Source: Sandarakinorhabdus glacialis
GTDB taxonomy: Bacteria > Pseudomonadota > Alphaproteobacteria > Sphingomonadales > Sphingomonadaceae
DNA length: 64,000 bases
Reading direction: 5' to 3'
Assembly (NCBI RefSeq): GCF_014643455.1
Contig: NZ_BMJM01000001.1
Coordinates: 112,122-176,121 of the forward strand
This document shows, piece after piece, positions 27,754 through 37,878 of this stretch. How positions within the stretch are numbered: the first letter of the stretch is position 1; every line of letters starts with the position of its first letter. The translations under genes were made by a program, and so were the position numbers. The notes below the pieces were generated by a model. That model did not search any database. It saw nothing but the letters and a program-made list of their open reading frames with translations, and was not told where the DNA came from.

Positions 27754-28608
27754 ATGCCAAAGCCTGTCTTCACCATCCGTGCCTGCGCCGCAGCGGCGCT
27801 TCTCCTAGTCGCCGCCTGCGCCTCGAAACCCAAGCCTGTACCGCCGTCCGTCCCCGCGGCGTCCCCCGCCGGCAACGCCGGCCGCCCGCTCGGCCTCGAC
27901 CCGTCGCTCACCGGTCCCGAGCGTGTCTGGCACCTGCGCGCCGCGCTCAACGTCGCCGCGCTCGGCTGCACCAGCAAGACCGGCGGCGCCATCGTCACCC
28001 GCTACAACGCCATGCTCAAGGACCGCAAATCGCTGCTCGCGAGCGCCTATCAGGCCGAAGTCACCGAATTCAGGCGCGACCACGGCGACAATTGGCAGCC
28101 CGAATTCGACCGCTACATGACCGCGCTTTACAACCGTTTCGCCCGCCCCCAGGCCCAGGAAAACTTCTGCATCGCCGCCGACAGCATCGCCGCCGAGGCC
28201 GTCGCCGTCCCCTCGGCCGACTTCGAAGCCTTTGCCACCACCTCGCTCGTCCGCATCGAGCAAGCCTTCATCGCCCCGCCGCCGGTCCCGCCCGCACCCG
28301 TCGCCATCGCCGCCCTCGAACGCCGCACCGCGCCAACCGCAACCCCATCCGCCGCGCCAATCCCGACCTCCGGCTGGCGCATCCAGCTCGGTGCCTACAC
28401 CGGCCAACCCGCCGCAACCGCCGCCTGGGACACGATCAAATCCCGCCAGCCCGGCCTCGCCGCCTACACGCCGCGCTACGAGCCCGTCCCCAATCGCCCC
28501 GGCCTCATCCGCGTCCAGATCGGCGGTGCTGGCGACAAGAACAGCGCGCTCACCCTCTGCGCCCTCGCCTCCGCCGGCGGTTTCGACTGCATCGCCATCC
28601 GGCCTTGA
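27754..28608 (+). CDS. SPOR-domain lipoprotein
   Basis: The 284-residue product has a lipoprotein signal (CAAAALLLVAACASKP, lipobox VAAC), a helical middle region (ERVWHLRAALNVAALGCTSK ... RDHGDNWQPEFDRYMTALYNRFA) and a C-terminal SPOR domain (about residues 205-284: WRIQLGAYTGQPAATAAWD ... RVQIGGAGDKNSALTLC). SPOR domains bind denuded glycan at the septum, so a cell-envelope or division role is likely. The ATG at 27754 is preferred over 27742. The coding frame extends further upstream without family similarity. Confidence 0.85.
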   Translation: MPKPVFTIRACAAAALLLVAACASKPKPVPPSVPAASPAGNAGRPLGLDPSLTGPERVWHLRAALNVAALGCTSKTGGAIVTRYNAMLKDRKSLLASAYQAEVTEFRRDHGDNWQPEFDRYMTALYNRFARPQAQENFCIAADSIAAEAVAVPSADFEAFATTSLVRIEQAFIAPPPVPPAPVAIAALERRTAPTATPSAAPIPTSGWRIQLGAYTGQPAATAAWDTIKSRQPGLAAYTPRYEPVPNRPGLIRVQIGGAGDKNSALTLCALASAGGFDCIAIRP

Positions 28609-28659
28609 ACCCGCACCGCCGCGCCCCACCTAGTCCAGAATCACAAGGGATCTACCGCC

Positions 28660-28872
28660 ATGGGGCGTGAACAATATTTCGTCGTCAGCGACGCCGGCCA
28701 ATGGCGCGTCAACTTCCGCGGCAATCTCTACGGCTATTACCCCGATGTCGCCGCCGCCACCGCCATCGCCATCGACACCGCCCAGAAAGCCGGCGACGCC
28801 GGTCTCGAAGCCGAAGTCATCGTCGAACAACCCGACGGCAACTTCGAGCGCGCCTGGCACACCAAGCAATAA
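28660..28872 (+). CDS. Small DUF2188-like protein
   Basis: A 70-residue soluble protein: QYFVVSDAGQWRVNFRGNLYG, an Ala-rich helix with AIDTAQKAGDAGLEAEVIV and the end QPDGNFERAWHTKQ. The strand-helix-strand layout with a DGxxxxxW end resembles DUF2188, whose function is unknown. No Shine-Dalgarno of note. A palindromic repeat follows directly. Confidence 0.65.
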   Translation: MGREQYFVVSDAGQWRVNFRGNLYGYYPDVAAATAIAIDTAQKAGDAGLEAEVIVEQPDGNFERAWHTKQ

Positions 28873-28873
28873 C

Positions 28874-28935
28874 TGTCCTCCCCCTGGAGGGGGGAGGCGA
28901 GAGACGCGCCTTCGCGGCCCGGGTGGGTGTGTCCC
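28874..28935. repeat. Palindromic repeat after DUF2188-like gene
   Basis: TCCTCCCCCTGGAGGGGGGAGG hairpin followed by CGAGAGACGCGCC and CGGCCCGGGTGGGTG. The same unit in reverse orientation occurs at 52964-53030. Confidence 0.8.
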
Positions 28936-28969
28936 CCGCCGACGCCAAAGCCAGTCCTCACCCCCAATC

Positions 28970-30505
28970 TCAGCTAATCACCGAAATCTCATAAAGATAA
29001 TCCACGAACCCCAGCGTACTCCCCGTCAACCCGGCCACCTTGGGATTGCTCGAATCCACCACGAAATACTCGTTCGGCGCGTGCGCTCCCGATCCATGGC
29101 CCAACCCGAACTGCCCCGCCGGCAAACTCACGGGCGGCTGGGTGAACACCGCCCCCGGCCATGATCCCGCCAGCCGCGGGAACAGCGTCTGCGGCGCCCC
29201 GGCGCGATCGTACACGGCTTGCTGCGCCCGGATGATCCGGCTGTTCTCGGCGGTCTCGGTCGGGTCGTACCCCCCGGAGACATTGACCTCGATATCGCCA
29301 AAACCGCGCTTTTTCAGATGCGCGCGCAGCTTCGCCTCGGCCTCCTTGGCGGTCTGGTTCGGCACCAGCCGGCACTCCAGCTTGGCCTCGGCCCGCCCCG
29401 GCAGGATGGTCTTGCCGCCCGGCCCGGTATAGCCCGAAACCAGCCCCTGGATGTTGATCGTCGGCTGCGACGCCAGCCGCTCCAGCGACGTCTGCCACGG
29501 CTCGTCGTTGATCCACGCCTTGACCCCCAACGCCAGCTTGGCTTCATCCTCGCTGCTGGTCTTCGCCGATGCCGCGATCAATTCCTTCTCGCGCGCCGTC
29601 AGCGGCCGCACATTGTCGAACCAGCCGTCGACCGCCGGCGTATGGCCATCGGGCCCGACCAGGGTGTTCAGCGCCTGCACGAGATGCCAGACCGGGCTGT
29701 CGACATGGGCATGCTGCGATGAATGAATGTCGCCCTTGGGCCCGCGTCCCCATTTCTCGCCGCTGGCGATCAGCTGGAATTCGATCGGCCCCTTGGCGCC
29801 CAGGTTGATCTGCACGCCGCCATTCTGGTTCTGCCACGCCGATGGAATGATCACCCCCTCGGCCTTCTTCAGCGCCTTCAGCACCTCGGGCGCCTGCACG
29901 ATCTGGTGGAAATTGGGGCTGGCAATCTCCTCCTCGCCCTCGGCCACCAGCACCAGATTGACCGGCAGCTTGACGCGGGCATCCTTGAACGCGTGCACCG
30001 CCGCCAGGAACGCCGCTTCGGGGCCCTTCTGGTTGATGGCGCCGCGTCCGACGATGACCTTGCCGAACCCCGGCTTGTCGACGATCCGCGCCTCGAACGG
30101 CGGGCTCGACCATTCGGCCGGATTGACCTGCTTGACGTCGTACATGAAATAAATGCCCATCGTCCGCTTCGCCCCAGCATCGAGCGTCGCGAAAATCCCC
30201 GGCTCGCCATCGGTCGGCATCTTCTTGACCATCTGGAAGCCGGCATCCCTGAGCAGCCCCATCGTGTAATCGCACGCCGTATCCATCTGCCACTTCTCGG
30301 CAGCGATCCCCGGATGCTTGATCCAGTCCTGGATACGCGCGACGCTCGCCGCCTTGCCGGTCTCGACCGCCGCCGCGATCTTGGCACGGTCGCCGCCAAC
30401 AGCACCGAAAGCCGCCGCCGGCACCATTGCCGTCCCGCCCGCTAGTGCCGCCCCCGCCAGCAAGCGGCGCCGCGTCACCGTCATGTCGTTGTTGTTGCCC
30501 TGCAT
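28970..30505 (-). CDS. Tat-exported M20-family-like peptidase with unusual metal site
   Basis: The 511-residue protein begins with a twin-arginine signal (TVTRRRLLAGAALAGGTA) and has the M20 layout with an inserted dimerisation domain. Conserved are EGEEEIASPNF (catalytic and ligand Glu) and the C-terminal GSGAHAPNEY His. The first zinc motif reads FMYDVKQ where HYDVQP is usual, and the bridging-Asp position reads GRGAINQKGP instead of GRGxxDDKG. It may bind one metal only or have another role. ATG 30505 is used because GGGG lies 6 bp upstream; 30484 and 30511 are alternatives. Divergent from the phytase-like autotransporter. Confidence 0.85.
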   Translation of the reverse strand: MQGNNNDMTVTRRRLLAGAALAGGTAMVPAAAFGAVGGDRAKIAAAVETGKAASVARIQDWIKHPGIAAEKWQMDTACDYTMGLLRDAGFQMVKKMPTDGEPGIFATLDAGAKRTMGIYFMYDVKQVNPAEWSSPPFEARIVDKPGFGKVIVGRGAINQKGPEAAFLAAVHAFKDARVKLPVNLVLVAEGEEEIASPNFHQIVQAPEVLKALKKAEGVIIPSAWQNQNGGVQINLGAKGPIEFQLIASGEKWGRGPKGDIHSSQHAHVDSPVWHLVQALNTLVGPDGHTPAVDGWFDNVRPLTAREKELIAASAKTSSEDEAKLALGVKAWINDEPWQTSLERLASQPTINIQGLVSGYTGPGGKTILPGRAEAKLECRLVPNQTAKEAEAKLRAHLKKRGFGDIEVNVSGGYDPTETAENSRIIRAQQAVYDRAGAPQTLFPRLAGSWPGAVFTQPPVSLPAGQFGLGHGSGAHAPNEYFVVDSSNPKVAGLTGSTLGFVDYLYEISVIS

Positions 30506-30661
30506 AATCATCCCCGCTGCGAACCCTGGCGCCAGTAAAGACGTTGGCCGCCGGCCTGTCCACGATCCATGCCCCGGCCCTGCCAGAAAATTGTAACAAA
30601 ATGGTTGCCAAAGCGTCACGAGGCCCGGTTACGCCGCCACGCACCAACCAGAGGGGGCTCT

Positions 30662-33175
30662 ATGTCGACTTCAAATATCCGGTCGCTGTCCGCGGCGATC
30701 CTGCTGGCCGGCGTTGCCGTCCCCGCCGTCGCCCAGTCAATCGTGGTGCCGACCGCCAACATCATTACCACCGCCGGCAGCAGCAGCGCGGTCCTGGGTG
30801 GCCAGACCTTCGTCAACAAGGGCCTTGTCGGCGTCGGCCGCCTCAGCGCCTCGACCCGCGATTTCGCCGGTGAAACGCTCGGTTCCTTCTCGGCGATGGC
30901 GCTCGACCTGTCGGCGTGGCGCCGCAACCCCGACGGCAGCTATTCGGGCATCATGACGACGCTGCCCGATCGCGGGCCCAACGACGTCGGCCCGTTCGTC
31001 GGCTCGACCGATTATCGCAACCGCGTCCATGTCTCGGCGCTGGCCTTCACGCCCTATGCCGGCGCCGCCGCGCTGCCGCAGTCGATCGCCTCGCAGAACC
31101 AGCTCGCCATCACGCCGACCGGCGGCTTCTTCCTCACCGATGCCAGCGGCAAGCCGATGACCGGCAAGGATCCGGGCGCCAATGTCCTCACCAGCGGTGG
31201 TATCGTCTATCCGAGCCCGGCCAACGGCGAGGGCGCCGGCCGCATCAGCCTCGACGCCGAGGGCATCGCCTATCAGCGCGACGGCAGCTTCTGGATTTCC
31301 GACGAATATGCCGCCGGCCTGTATCACTTCAGCAATGCCGGCAAGCTGATCGGCGCCATCCAGACCGTCCCGGCACTGTTGCCGCGCACTGCCGGCGCGA
31401 TCAATTTCAACAGCGTCAGCCCGCCCGTCACCGGCCGCCGCAACAACCAGGGGCTGGAGGCGATCGCCGTCACCCCGAACGACCAGCGCCTCGTCACCAT
31501 CCTGCAATCGGCGACCGTGCAGGACACCAACGGCGCCAACCAGCAGACGCGCAACAATACCCGCCTGCTTGTGTATGATATCACCGGCGCCGCCGCGCCG
31601 ACCAACCCGGTCGGGCATTATGTGTTGCAATTGCCGATTTTCGCCCTGAACGGCGATGGCGTCATCAACCGCACCGCCGCCCAGTCGGAAATGCTGGCGC
31701 TCAACGATTCGCAGTTCCTCGTGCTCGCCCGCGATGGCATCGGCCGCGGCTCGGGCGCGTCGGTGACCAATACGCCGATCTTCAAAAGCGTGCTGCTCGT
31801 CGATACCACCGGCGCCACCAACCTCGCCGGCACCGCCTTCGAAACCGGCACCGCGCCGGTCGCCGTCAACGGCACGCTGTCGGCCGCCATCAAGCCGGTG
31901 CAGCAGGTCGAACTCGTCAACATGCTCAATACCGTCCAGCTTGGCCGCTTCGGCATGAACCTCAACACCGCGCCGTCGAACGCAACCTCGCTGTCGGAAA
32001 AATGGGAAGCCATGGGGCTGGTGCCGGTCCTCGAGGACGCAGCGCCGCAGGACTTCTTCCTGCTCGTCGGCAACGACAATGATTTTCAGGCACAGAACGG
32101 CTTCATCAACGGCCAACCCTTCAACGCCGGGCTGACCGGCGCCGGCGGCACCGGCAACAACGACAGCGTCGTCCTCGTCTATCGCCTGACGCTGCCGACC
32201 TATGTCGATCCGCTGGCCCTCGAATCGATGCAGAACGGCGCGCCGATCACACTCGGTACCGTCCGCTCGACTGCGGCGGCGGTCGGCTCGATCACCGCGC
32301 CACTGATGGATCGCCTGTCGAGCCTGCGCCGCATCACCGAGCCCCAGGGCTATGGCAACGGCATTTCGCTATGGATTGATACCGGCTGGCAGCAGAATTC
32401 GATCGTCCGCAGCGACGGTCTCCAGCTCGCCCGGCCCGAAGGCCTGCGCGTCGCCGGGGGTGCCGATTATGGCTTCGGCCCGGCGCGGCTCGGTGTCTCG
32501 GTGGCCTATCAACAGGCGGCCGATGCCGTCTGGGAGGCCCGCTATGATGCCGCCTCCACCAAGGTCGGCGTCTATGGCGGCGTCGCGCTCGCCAACGGCC
32601 TGTATGGCCAGGCTTCGGGCGGGCGTTCGATCGACCTGAAGTTCGACCAGATCAGCCGGCCGGGCGCCTAGGGCCTTGCCGGACGCGGCCAGACCGAAGG
32701 CGATGTCTGGTCGGCAGCCGGTGAAATCGGCTGGATGGCACCGCTCGGACCGCTGCGCGCCGGGCCATTCGCCGGCGTCGAATATGTCGACGTAAAGGTC
32801 GACGGCTATGCCGAAACCGGCGCCTCGCTCGGCAATATCGTTTATGCCGATCAACGCTACGACCGGATGCGCTGGTCCGCCGGCGCCGAGCTCCGCGGCG
32901 AATTGTCGGCCGCGGTGATACCGTCGCTGCGCGCCGCTTATGTCTGGGAAAACGAAGGCGGCGACACGACCGCCACCTCCCACCTCGCCGCCGCGCAGCA
33001 CAGCATGGCCACTGTCACGGTCCCGCTCGCCTCGACCGAGCGCAACCATGTGATCGGTGCGGTGGGGTTGCAGGGTGCCGAGGGCAATCTCAGCTACCGC
33101 TTCGGCGCCGAGGCCCGTCTCGCCCGCGGCGACGACGACTACCGCGTCAGCGTCGGTCTCGCCCTCGCGCTATAG
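30662..33175 (+). pseudogene. Phytase-like autotransporter gene interrupted by one in-frame TAG
   Basis: One frame runs from ATG 30662 (after AGAGGGGG) to TAG 33175, 838 codons, broken only by a TAG at codon 670 (32669-32671). It encodes a signal peptide (STSNIRSLSAAILLAGVAVP), an esterase-like/phytase-like beta-propeller (about residues 30-540, with AFTPYAGAAALPQS, EGIAYQRDGSFWISDEYAAG and NNQGLEAIAVTPNDQRL) and an autotransporter beta-barrel that begins about residue 565. The stop falls inside the barrel: RPGA, stop, GLAGRGQTEGD. The rest of the barrel to the last residues (VSVGLALAL) is intact. As written the product lacks half of its barrel and should not insert into the outer membrane. 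Confidence 0.85.
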
Positions 33176-33179
33176 GCCG

Positions 33180-33216
33180 CCGCCGCCCCTCTCCCGACGG
33201 GGGGGAGGGGCCGCAC
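33180..33216. terminator. Palindromic repeat acting as terminator between convergent genes
   Basis: CCCCTCTCCCGACGGGGGGGAGGGG hairpin between the autotransporter and rnhA; member of the dispersed repeat family without a T run. Confidence 0.55.
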
Positions 33217-33225
33217 CCAAGCTAC

Positions 33226-33690
33226 TCAGCGCCCCCGCATCGCCGCAATCGCCTCGTTCGCCAGCGCATCCGCCCGCTCGTTATCCGGATCGCCCGAATG
33301 CCCCTTCACCCAGCGCCACTCGACCTTGTGCCGCGCCGTCGCCTCCAGCAGCGCCTGCCACAATTCGGCATTCTTCACCGGCTTCCTGTCGGCGGTCTTC
33401 CAGCCATTGCGCTTCCACCCGAAGATCCACTTGGTGATGCCGTCGCGCACATAATTGCTGTCGGTCGAAAGGATCACTTCGGCGGGCACCGTCAGCGCCT
33501 TCAAAGCCTCGATCGCCCCGGTCAACTCCATGCGATTGTTGGTCGTGTGTGCCTCGGCCCCGTTGAGCACCTTCTCGGTCCCGTTGGCCGCGCGCAGCAA
33601 CGCCCCCCAGCCGCCGATCCCCGGATTGCCCTTGCAGGCGCCATCCGTCGCAATCACCACTTTGGGCAGGTCGCTCCCAAGGACGCTCAT
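33226..33690 (-). CDS. rnhA: Ribonuclease HI
   Basis: The 154-residue enzyme cuts RNA in RNA-DNA hybrids. The DEDD catalytic set is visible: Asp in [13 protein letters not shown], Glu in [13 protein letters not shown], Asp in [12 protein letters not shown] and Asp in [14 protein letters not shown]. The basic handle [12 protein letters not shown] is present. It overlaps the stop of thrB by 4 bp and is the last gene of ispH-thrB-rnhA. Confidence 0.97.
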   Translation of the reverse strand: MSVLGSDLPKVVIATDGACKGNPGIGGWGALLRAANGTEKVLNGAEAHTTNNRMELTGAIEALKALTVPAEVILSTDSNYVRDGITKWIFGWKRNGWKTADRKPVKNAELWQALLEATARHKVEWRWVKGHSGDPDNERADALANEAIAAMRGR

Positions 33691-34646
33691 ACCCCCAGCA
33701 CCATGTCCGGCGTCGCCGCCGCATACCAGTCCAGCCGCCGTGCAAATGCCATCGGATCTTTCTTCGTCACCAGCGCATCCGCCGGCGTATTGAGCCAGTC
33801 ATAAGCCCGCGTCAGCACGAACCGCAGCGCCGCGCCGACACCCAGCCGGGGCAGGGCGGCGACTTCCGCCTCGGTCAGTCCATACGTCTCGCCATACCCC
33901 GCCGCCAACGCCGCCGCGCGCTCCGGAAAATACCGCGCCCCATCATCCGAGAAACACCAGGCGCTATGCGTCACCGCATAATCGAACGCCCGCAAATCGG
34001 TACAGGCGAAATAGAAATCGATCAGCCCGGTCACCGCCCCGCCCAGCATCAGCACATTGTCCGGGAACAAATCGGTATGCACGACAGCGCTCGCCAAGCT
34101 CACCGGCCAGTCCGCCGTCGCCGCCAACCCCGTCGCAATCACCCCCGGCAACGCCGCATCGATTTCCCCGGTGCGCCCTTCACAACGCGCCGCCATCGCC
34201 GCCCAGAACGGCTGCCCCAGGTCATTCACCCGGGGTTCGCCGAAATCCGCCGTCGCCCGGTGCAACGCCCCCATCGCCGCCCCCGCCGCCCGCGCCTGTT
34301 CCGGTGTCGGCTCGGTCACCGAAACCCCCGTCACGAACGCAATCACGCACGCCGGCCGCCCGTTCAGCACCTGCAAGGCCACACCCTCCCGGTCGACAAT
34401 CGGCCGCGGCACCGGCAACCCCTTGTCAGCCAGATAGGTCGTCAACCGCAAGAACCACGGCAGCGCCGCAATCTCCACCCGTGTCTCGTACAGCGTCAGC
34501 ACATACCGGCCACAGGTGGTCTCCAGCAAAAAATTGCTGTTCTGGACGCCCTCGGCAATACCCTTGAAACTGGTCGCAACGCCGATGTCATAGCGCTGCA
34601 GAAACGCGGTCAAATCCGCGGCCGTCACCGGCGTATAAACCGCCAT
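33687..34646 (-). CDS. thrB: Homoserine kinase, choline-kinase-like type
   Basis: The 319-residue enzyme phosphorylates homoserine in threonine synthesis. It begins [21 protein letters not shown], has the APH-fold catalytic loop [12 protein letters not shown] and the metal site [11 protein letters not shown]. This is the alpha-proteobacterial/pseudomonad ThrB type unrelated to the GHMP kinase. The ATG at 34646 shares one base with the ispH stop (TGATG), so translation is probably coupled. Confidence 0.95.
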   Translation of the reverse strand: MAVYTPVTAADLTAFLQRYDIGVATSFKGIAEGVQNSNFLLETTCGRYVLTLYETRVEIAALPWFLRLTTYLADKGLPVPRPIVDREGVALQVLNGRPACVIAFVTGVSVTEPTPEQARAAGAAMGALHRATADFGEPRVNDLGQPFWAAMAARCEGRTGEIDAALPGVIATGLAATADWPVSLASAVVHTDLFPDNVLMLGGAVTGLIDFYFACTDLRAFDYAVTHSAWCFSDDGARYFPERAAALAAGYGETYGLTEAEVAALPRLGVGAALRFVLTRAYDWLNTPADALVTKKDPMAFARRLDWYAAATPDMVLGV

Positions 34647-35614
34647 CAGTCGGCAGTCAGCGCCCGCGGCAGCTTGAACACCACCTGCTCGACAGCCGTG
34701 GTGACATCCTCGGATATCACCGTGAAACGCTGTCCCAGCCGCGCCAGCACTTCCTGCACCAGCACCTCCGGCGCCGACGCTCCCGCCGTCAGCCCGAGCG
34801 TCGTCACCCCCTCGAACCAGCTCCACTGGATATCATCCGCGCGCTGGATCAGATACGCCGCCGCCCCCTCGCGCTCGGCAACCTCGCGCAGCCGCTGCGA
34901 ATTCGACGAATTGGTCGCCCCGATCACCAGCACCATGTCGGCCCGCGGTGCCATCGCCTTCACCGCCGCCTGGCGATTGCTCGTTGCATAACAGATATCG
35001 TCGCCCTTGGGCCCGACGATCGTCGGAAACCGCCGCTGCAACTCCGCCACCATGTCGGCAGTATCGTCCACCGACAACGTCGTCTGCGTCAGAAACCCCA
35101 AATTCTCCGGATCGGTCACCGCCACCGCCTGCGCATCGGCGAGCGTCTCGATCAGCGTCATCGCCCCGTCCGGCACCTGCCCGAACGTGCCGATCACCTC
35201 GGGATGCCCCTGGTGTCCGATAAACAATATATGCCGCCCGCCCTCGACCAGCCGCTCGGCCTGGCGGTGCACCTTCGACACCAACGGGCACGTCGCATCG
35301 AGGAAGTTCAGCCCCCGCGCCGCCGCTGCCGCCGGCACTGCCTTGGGTACGCCATGCGCCGAAAATATCACCGGTACCCCGTCGGGCACTTCGTTCAATT
35401 CCTCGACGAAGATCGCCCCCTTGGCCTTCAGGCTGTCGACGACGAACTGGTTATGGACGATCTCGTGCCGCACATACACCGGCGCGCCCCAGCGCTGCAG
35501 CGCCAGCTCGACGATGTGAATGGCGCGATCGACGCCCGCACAAAATCCGCGCGGCGCCGCCACCAGCACCAGCAGGTCGGGAAGGGGGAGGGGAGCAAGA
35601 GCAGGTGCGTTCAT
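34646..35614 (-). CDS. ispH: 4-hydroxy-3-methylbut-2-enyl diphosphate reductase
   Basis: The last enzyme of the MEP isoprenoid pathway, an iron-sulfur protein of 322 residues. The three cluster cysteines are visible in [26 protein letters not shown] and [10 protein letters not shown], with the HEIVHN and GHQGHPEV substrate histidines. The ATG at 35614 follows AGGGCGG; an in-frame start at 35653 is less likely. First gene of the ispH-thrB-rnhA operon. Confidence 0.96.
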   Translation of the reverse strand: MNAPALAPLPLPDLLVLVAAPRGFCAGVDRAIHIVELALQRWGAPVYVRHEIVHNQFVVDSLKAKGAIFVEELNEVPDGVPVIFSAHGVPKAVPAAAAARGLNFLDATCPLVSKVHRQAERLVEGGRHILFIGHQGHPEVIGTFGQVPDGAMTLIETLADAQAVAVTDPENLGFLTQTTLSVDDTADMVAELQRRFPTIVGPKGDDICYATSNRQAAVKAMAPRADMVLVIGATNSSNSQRLREVAEREGAAAYLIQRADDIQWSWFEGVTTLGLTAGASAPEVLVQEVLARLGQRFTVISEDVTTAVEQVVFKLPRALTAD

Positions 35615-35646
35615 GATGCCGCCCTGATAATCATTTCTTCGCCCGC

Positions 35647-35698
35647 GCGCCACCTCTCGTGGCGAAACTAAAGCGCCACCTCAGTTGGCAAACTTAAA
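35647..35698. repeat. 26-bp tandem direct repeat upstream of ispH
   Basis: Two adjacent 26-bp units (35647-35672 and 35673-35698) share GCGCCACCTC, three variable bases, then TGGC-AAACT-AAA. They fill the space between ispH and the divergent lipoprotein gene and could bind a regulator of either. Confidence 0.7.
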
Positions 35699-35751
35699 CC
35701 GCCCGCCTAAAGGTACGCGCGCCCTCACGCGTCCCATCAAGGTCATCCCCC

Positions 35752-36375
35752 GTGTCCAACCCGCGTATCACCGCCGTCCTGTTCCTCGCCAGCGCCGCCG
35801 TCCTCGCCGGCTGCGAGAGCAACCCGCTCCAGGTCCAGCGCTCGCCGTGCCCCGCCGTCGCCATCCCGACCTACACCGGCGACACCACCTTGTTCACCGG
35901 CAGCGGCCAGGACGCCGCCAACATCGATGTCGTCGCCACGATGACCAATGTCCGCGAAGCCTGCTCCGAGACCACCGAATCCTTCACCTCCGACATCACC
36001 TATGACGTCGTCGCGCGCCGTACCTCGGCCGCCGGCGCCCGCACCGTCACGCTGCCGGTCTTCGCCACCGTCGTCCAGGGCGGCAACCTCCTCGTTTCCA
36101 AGCAGGTCGGCGCCGTCAACGTCGATTTCGCCGATGGCCAGGCCCGCGCCATCGGCAAGGGCGGTGCCCGCGGCACCGTCTCGCGTGCCGTCGCCACGCT
36201 GCCGCCGGAAACGCTCGCCAAGATCAACCGCAAGCGCAAGGCCGGCGATCTCGACGCCGCCGTCGATCCGCTGTCCGACCCCGAAGTCCGCGCCGCCATC
36301 CGCGCCGCCAGCTTCGAAGTCCTCATCGGCTTTCAACTCGGCGAATCGGCACTGGCGTATAACGTTACAAAATAG
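35752..36375 (+). CDS. Hypothetical lipoprotein
   Basis: The 207-residue product starts at GTG 35752 and has a clear lipoprotein signal (ITAVLFLASAAVLAGCESNP, lipobox LAGC at Cys21). The mature part is beta-rich: TLFTGSGQDAANIDVVATMT, ITYDVVARRT, ARTVTLPVFATVVQGG, and ends FEVLIGFQLGESALAYNVTK. I do not recognise a named family; the pattern resembles periplasmic beta-sandwich lipoproteins. The stop is TAG. The glycine riboswitch starts 106 bp further. Confidence 0.75.
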   Translation: MSNPRITAVLFLASAAVLAGCESNPLQVQRSPCPAVAIPTYTGDTTLFTGSGQDAANIDVVATMTNVREACSETTESFTSDITYDVVARRTSAAGARTVTLPVFATVVQGGNLLVSKQVGAVNVDFADGQARAIGKGGARGTVSRAVATLPPETLAKINRKRKAGDLDAAVDPLSDPEVRAAIRAASFEVLIGFQLGESALAYNVTK

Positions 36376-36423
36376 GCTTCGCCCAAGAGTCACGAAATAG
36401 CCCAATGCGGCATCGCAGCGTGA

Positions 36424-36429
36424 TTGACT
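36424..36429 (+). promoter_or_regulatory. Possible -35 element of the gcv operon
   Basis: TTGACT lies 53 bp before the riboswitch P1 stem. A matching -10 is not clear (CACTTG at 17-bp spacing). Confidence 0.35.
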
Positions 36430-36481
36430 TAAAGGCCCGCTTCCCGCACTTGTAGTGCGTCGTCGGAGGCAACTCCGGCGT

Positions 36482-36673
36482 CAGCGCGGGAGAGTGCAAT
36501 GGGGAAACCCGGCGCCGCCGAAGGAGCAAGCCGCCCCCGGAATCTCTCAGGCAAAAGGACCGCGCTGGCGTACTTTGCGACATTCTGGAAAGTGGACAGG
36601 CTTCGGCCGGGTCCCACCGAAGGGGTAAGCGACGCTGCTGAAGCGCCGTGAAAGCTCTCAGGTCCGGTGACAG
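36482..36673 (+). ncRNA. Tandem glycine riboswitch
   Basis: Two glycine aptamers in a row. Aptamer I: P1 CAGCGCGG (36482-36489) pairs with CCGCGCTG (36560-36567) and contains the hallmark CTCTCAGGCAAAAGGAC. Aptamer II: about 36583-36673 with GCTCTCAGGTCC and GGTGACAG. The linker between them is short. Glycine binding turns on glycine cleavage genes in known cases. Downstream is a small GGGGG/CCCCC hairpin (36689-36703) close to the gcvT ribosome site, with no T run, so control may be at translation. Confidence 0.95.
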
Positions 36674-36732
36674 GTGGGGGCAGGCGCGGGGGGCTCATCC
36701 CCCATGTCCAACACTGTCCCGGAAGGCCCGTC

Positions 36733-37878
36733 ATGGCCGATACAGATCCCACGCTCGCACTTCCCCTCGACGGCCTCCACCGCCGCCTCGGCGCGCGCAT
36801 GGTCCCCTTCGCCGGCTATGCAATGCCGATCCAGTACGTTGGAGAATTTGGGGGCATCATCGCCGAGCACCTCTGGACCCGCACCAGCGCCGGCCTGTTC
36901 GACGTCAGCCACATGGGCCAGGTCCTCCTCCCGCTTGCCGAGGATACCGCCCTCGAAACCCTCATTCCCGGCGACATCACCGGGCTCGCCATCGGCGCCC
37001 TCCGCTACTCGCTCCTCCTCGACGAAACCGGCGGCATCCTCGACGATCTCATGGTCACCCGCCGCGCCGCCGACCTCTACCTCGTCGTCAACGGCGCCGT
37101 AAAAACCGAGGACATTGCCCACCTTCGCGCCCACGGCCTCACCGTCACCTACCGTGACGACTGGGCACTACTCGCCCTGCAAGGCCCGCTGGCCGTCACC
37201 GCGCTCGATCGCCTCGTCCCCGGCGTCGCCGGCGTTTCCGGCGCTTCCAGTATCGCCGACCTCCGTTTCATGCGCGCCGCCGCCTTCACCTGGAACGGTC
37301 ACGCCCTCTGGATCAGCCGCTCGGGCTACACCGGCGAAGACGGCTACGAAATCTCGCTCCCCGCCGCGGCCGCCGAAGCCTTCGCCGAAGCGCTGCTCGC
37401 CCAGCCCGAAGTCAAACCCATCGGCCTCGGCGCCCGCGATTCGCTCCGCCTCGAAGCCGGCCTGCCGCTCTACGGCCACGACCTCGACACCACCACCGAT
37501 CCCATCGAGGCCGGCCTCCAGTTCGCCATCTCGAAACGCCGCAAGATTGAACGTGGCTTCCCCGCCGCGGACGCCCTGATGGCCCGCCTCCACGACGGCC
37601 CAACCCGCAAGCGCGTCGGGCTGCTCATCGAAGGCAAGCTCCCCGCCCGCGAGGGCGCACTCGTATTTTCCGGCGACAAGCAAATTGGCACAGTAACCAG
37701 CGGCGGCTTCTCGCCCTCGTTGGGCGTCCCGATCGCCATGGCGTACGTGAACGCCGCCCACGCCGCCGACGGCACCGCGGTCGAAATCGAGGTCCGCGGC
37801 AAACGCCTCGCCGCCACCGTTACCCCGATGCCTTTCAAACCCAAAAATTATGTCCGCGCCGAAGGAGCCCCCACATGA
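36733..37878 (+). CDS. gcvT: Glycine cleavage system T protein (aminomethyltransferase)
   Basis: The 381-residue protein moves the methylene group from H-protein-bound aminomethyl to tetrahydrofolate. Blocks: [14 protein letters not shown], the FDVSHMGQV loop, the folate-binding [12 protein letters not shown] and [19 protein letters not shown]. The ATG at 36733 follows GGAAGG; the longer frame from 36667 lies in the riboswitch leader. Its stop overlaps gcvH by 4 bp. Controlled by the upstream glycine riboswitch. Confidence 0.96.
   Translation: MADTDPTLALPLDGLHRRLGARMVPFAGYAMPIQYVGEFGGIIAEHLWTRTSAGLFDVSHMGQVLLPLAEDTALETLIPGDITGLAIGALRYSLLLDETGGILDDLMVTRRAADLYLVVNGAVKTEDIAHLRAHGLTVTYRDDWALLALQGPLAVTALDRLVPGVAGVSGASSIADLRFMRAAAFTWNGHALWISRSGYTGEDGYEISLPAAAAEAFAEALLAQPEVKPIGLGARDSLRLEAGLPLYGHDLDTTTDPIEAGLQFAISKRRKIERGFPAADALMARLHDGPTRKRVGLLIEGKLPAREGALVFSGDKQIGTVTSGGFSPSLGVPIAMAYVNAAHAADGTAVEIEVRGKRLAATVTPMPFKPKNYVRAEGAPT

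Noticed and set aside
15784..32671. General amber suppression or recoding of TAG
   Set aside because: Many genes in the window end properly at TAG (msrA, MFS, groEL, ABC ATPase, PHA protein and others) next to non-coding repeats, so TAG works as a stop here.
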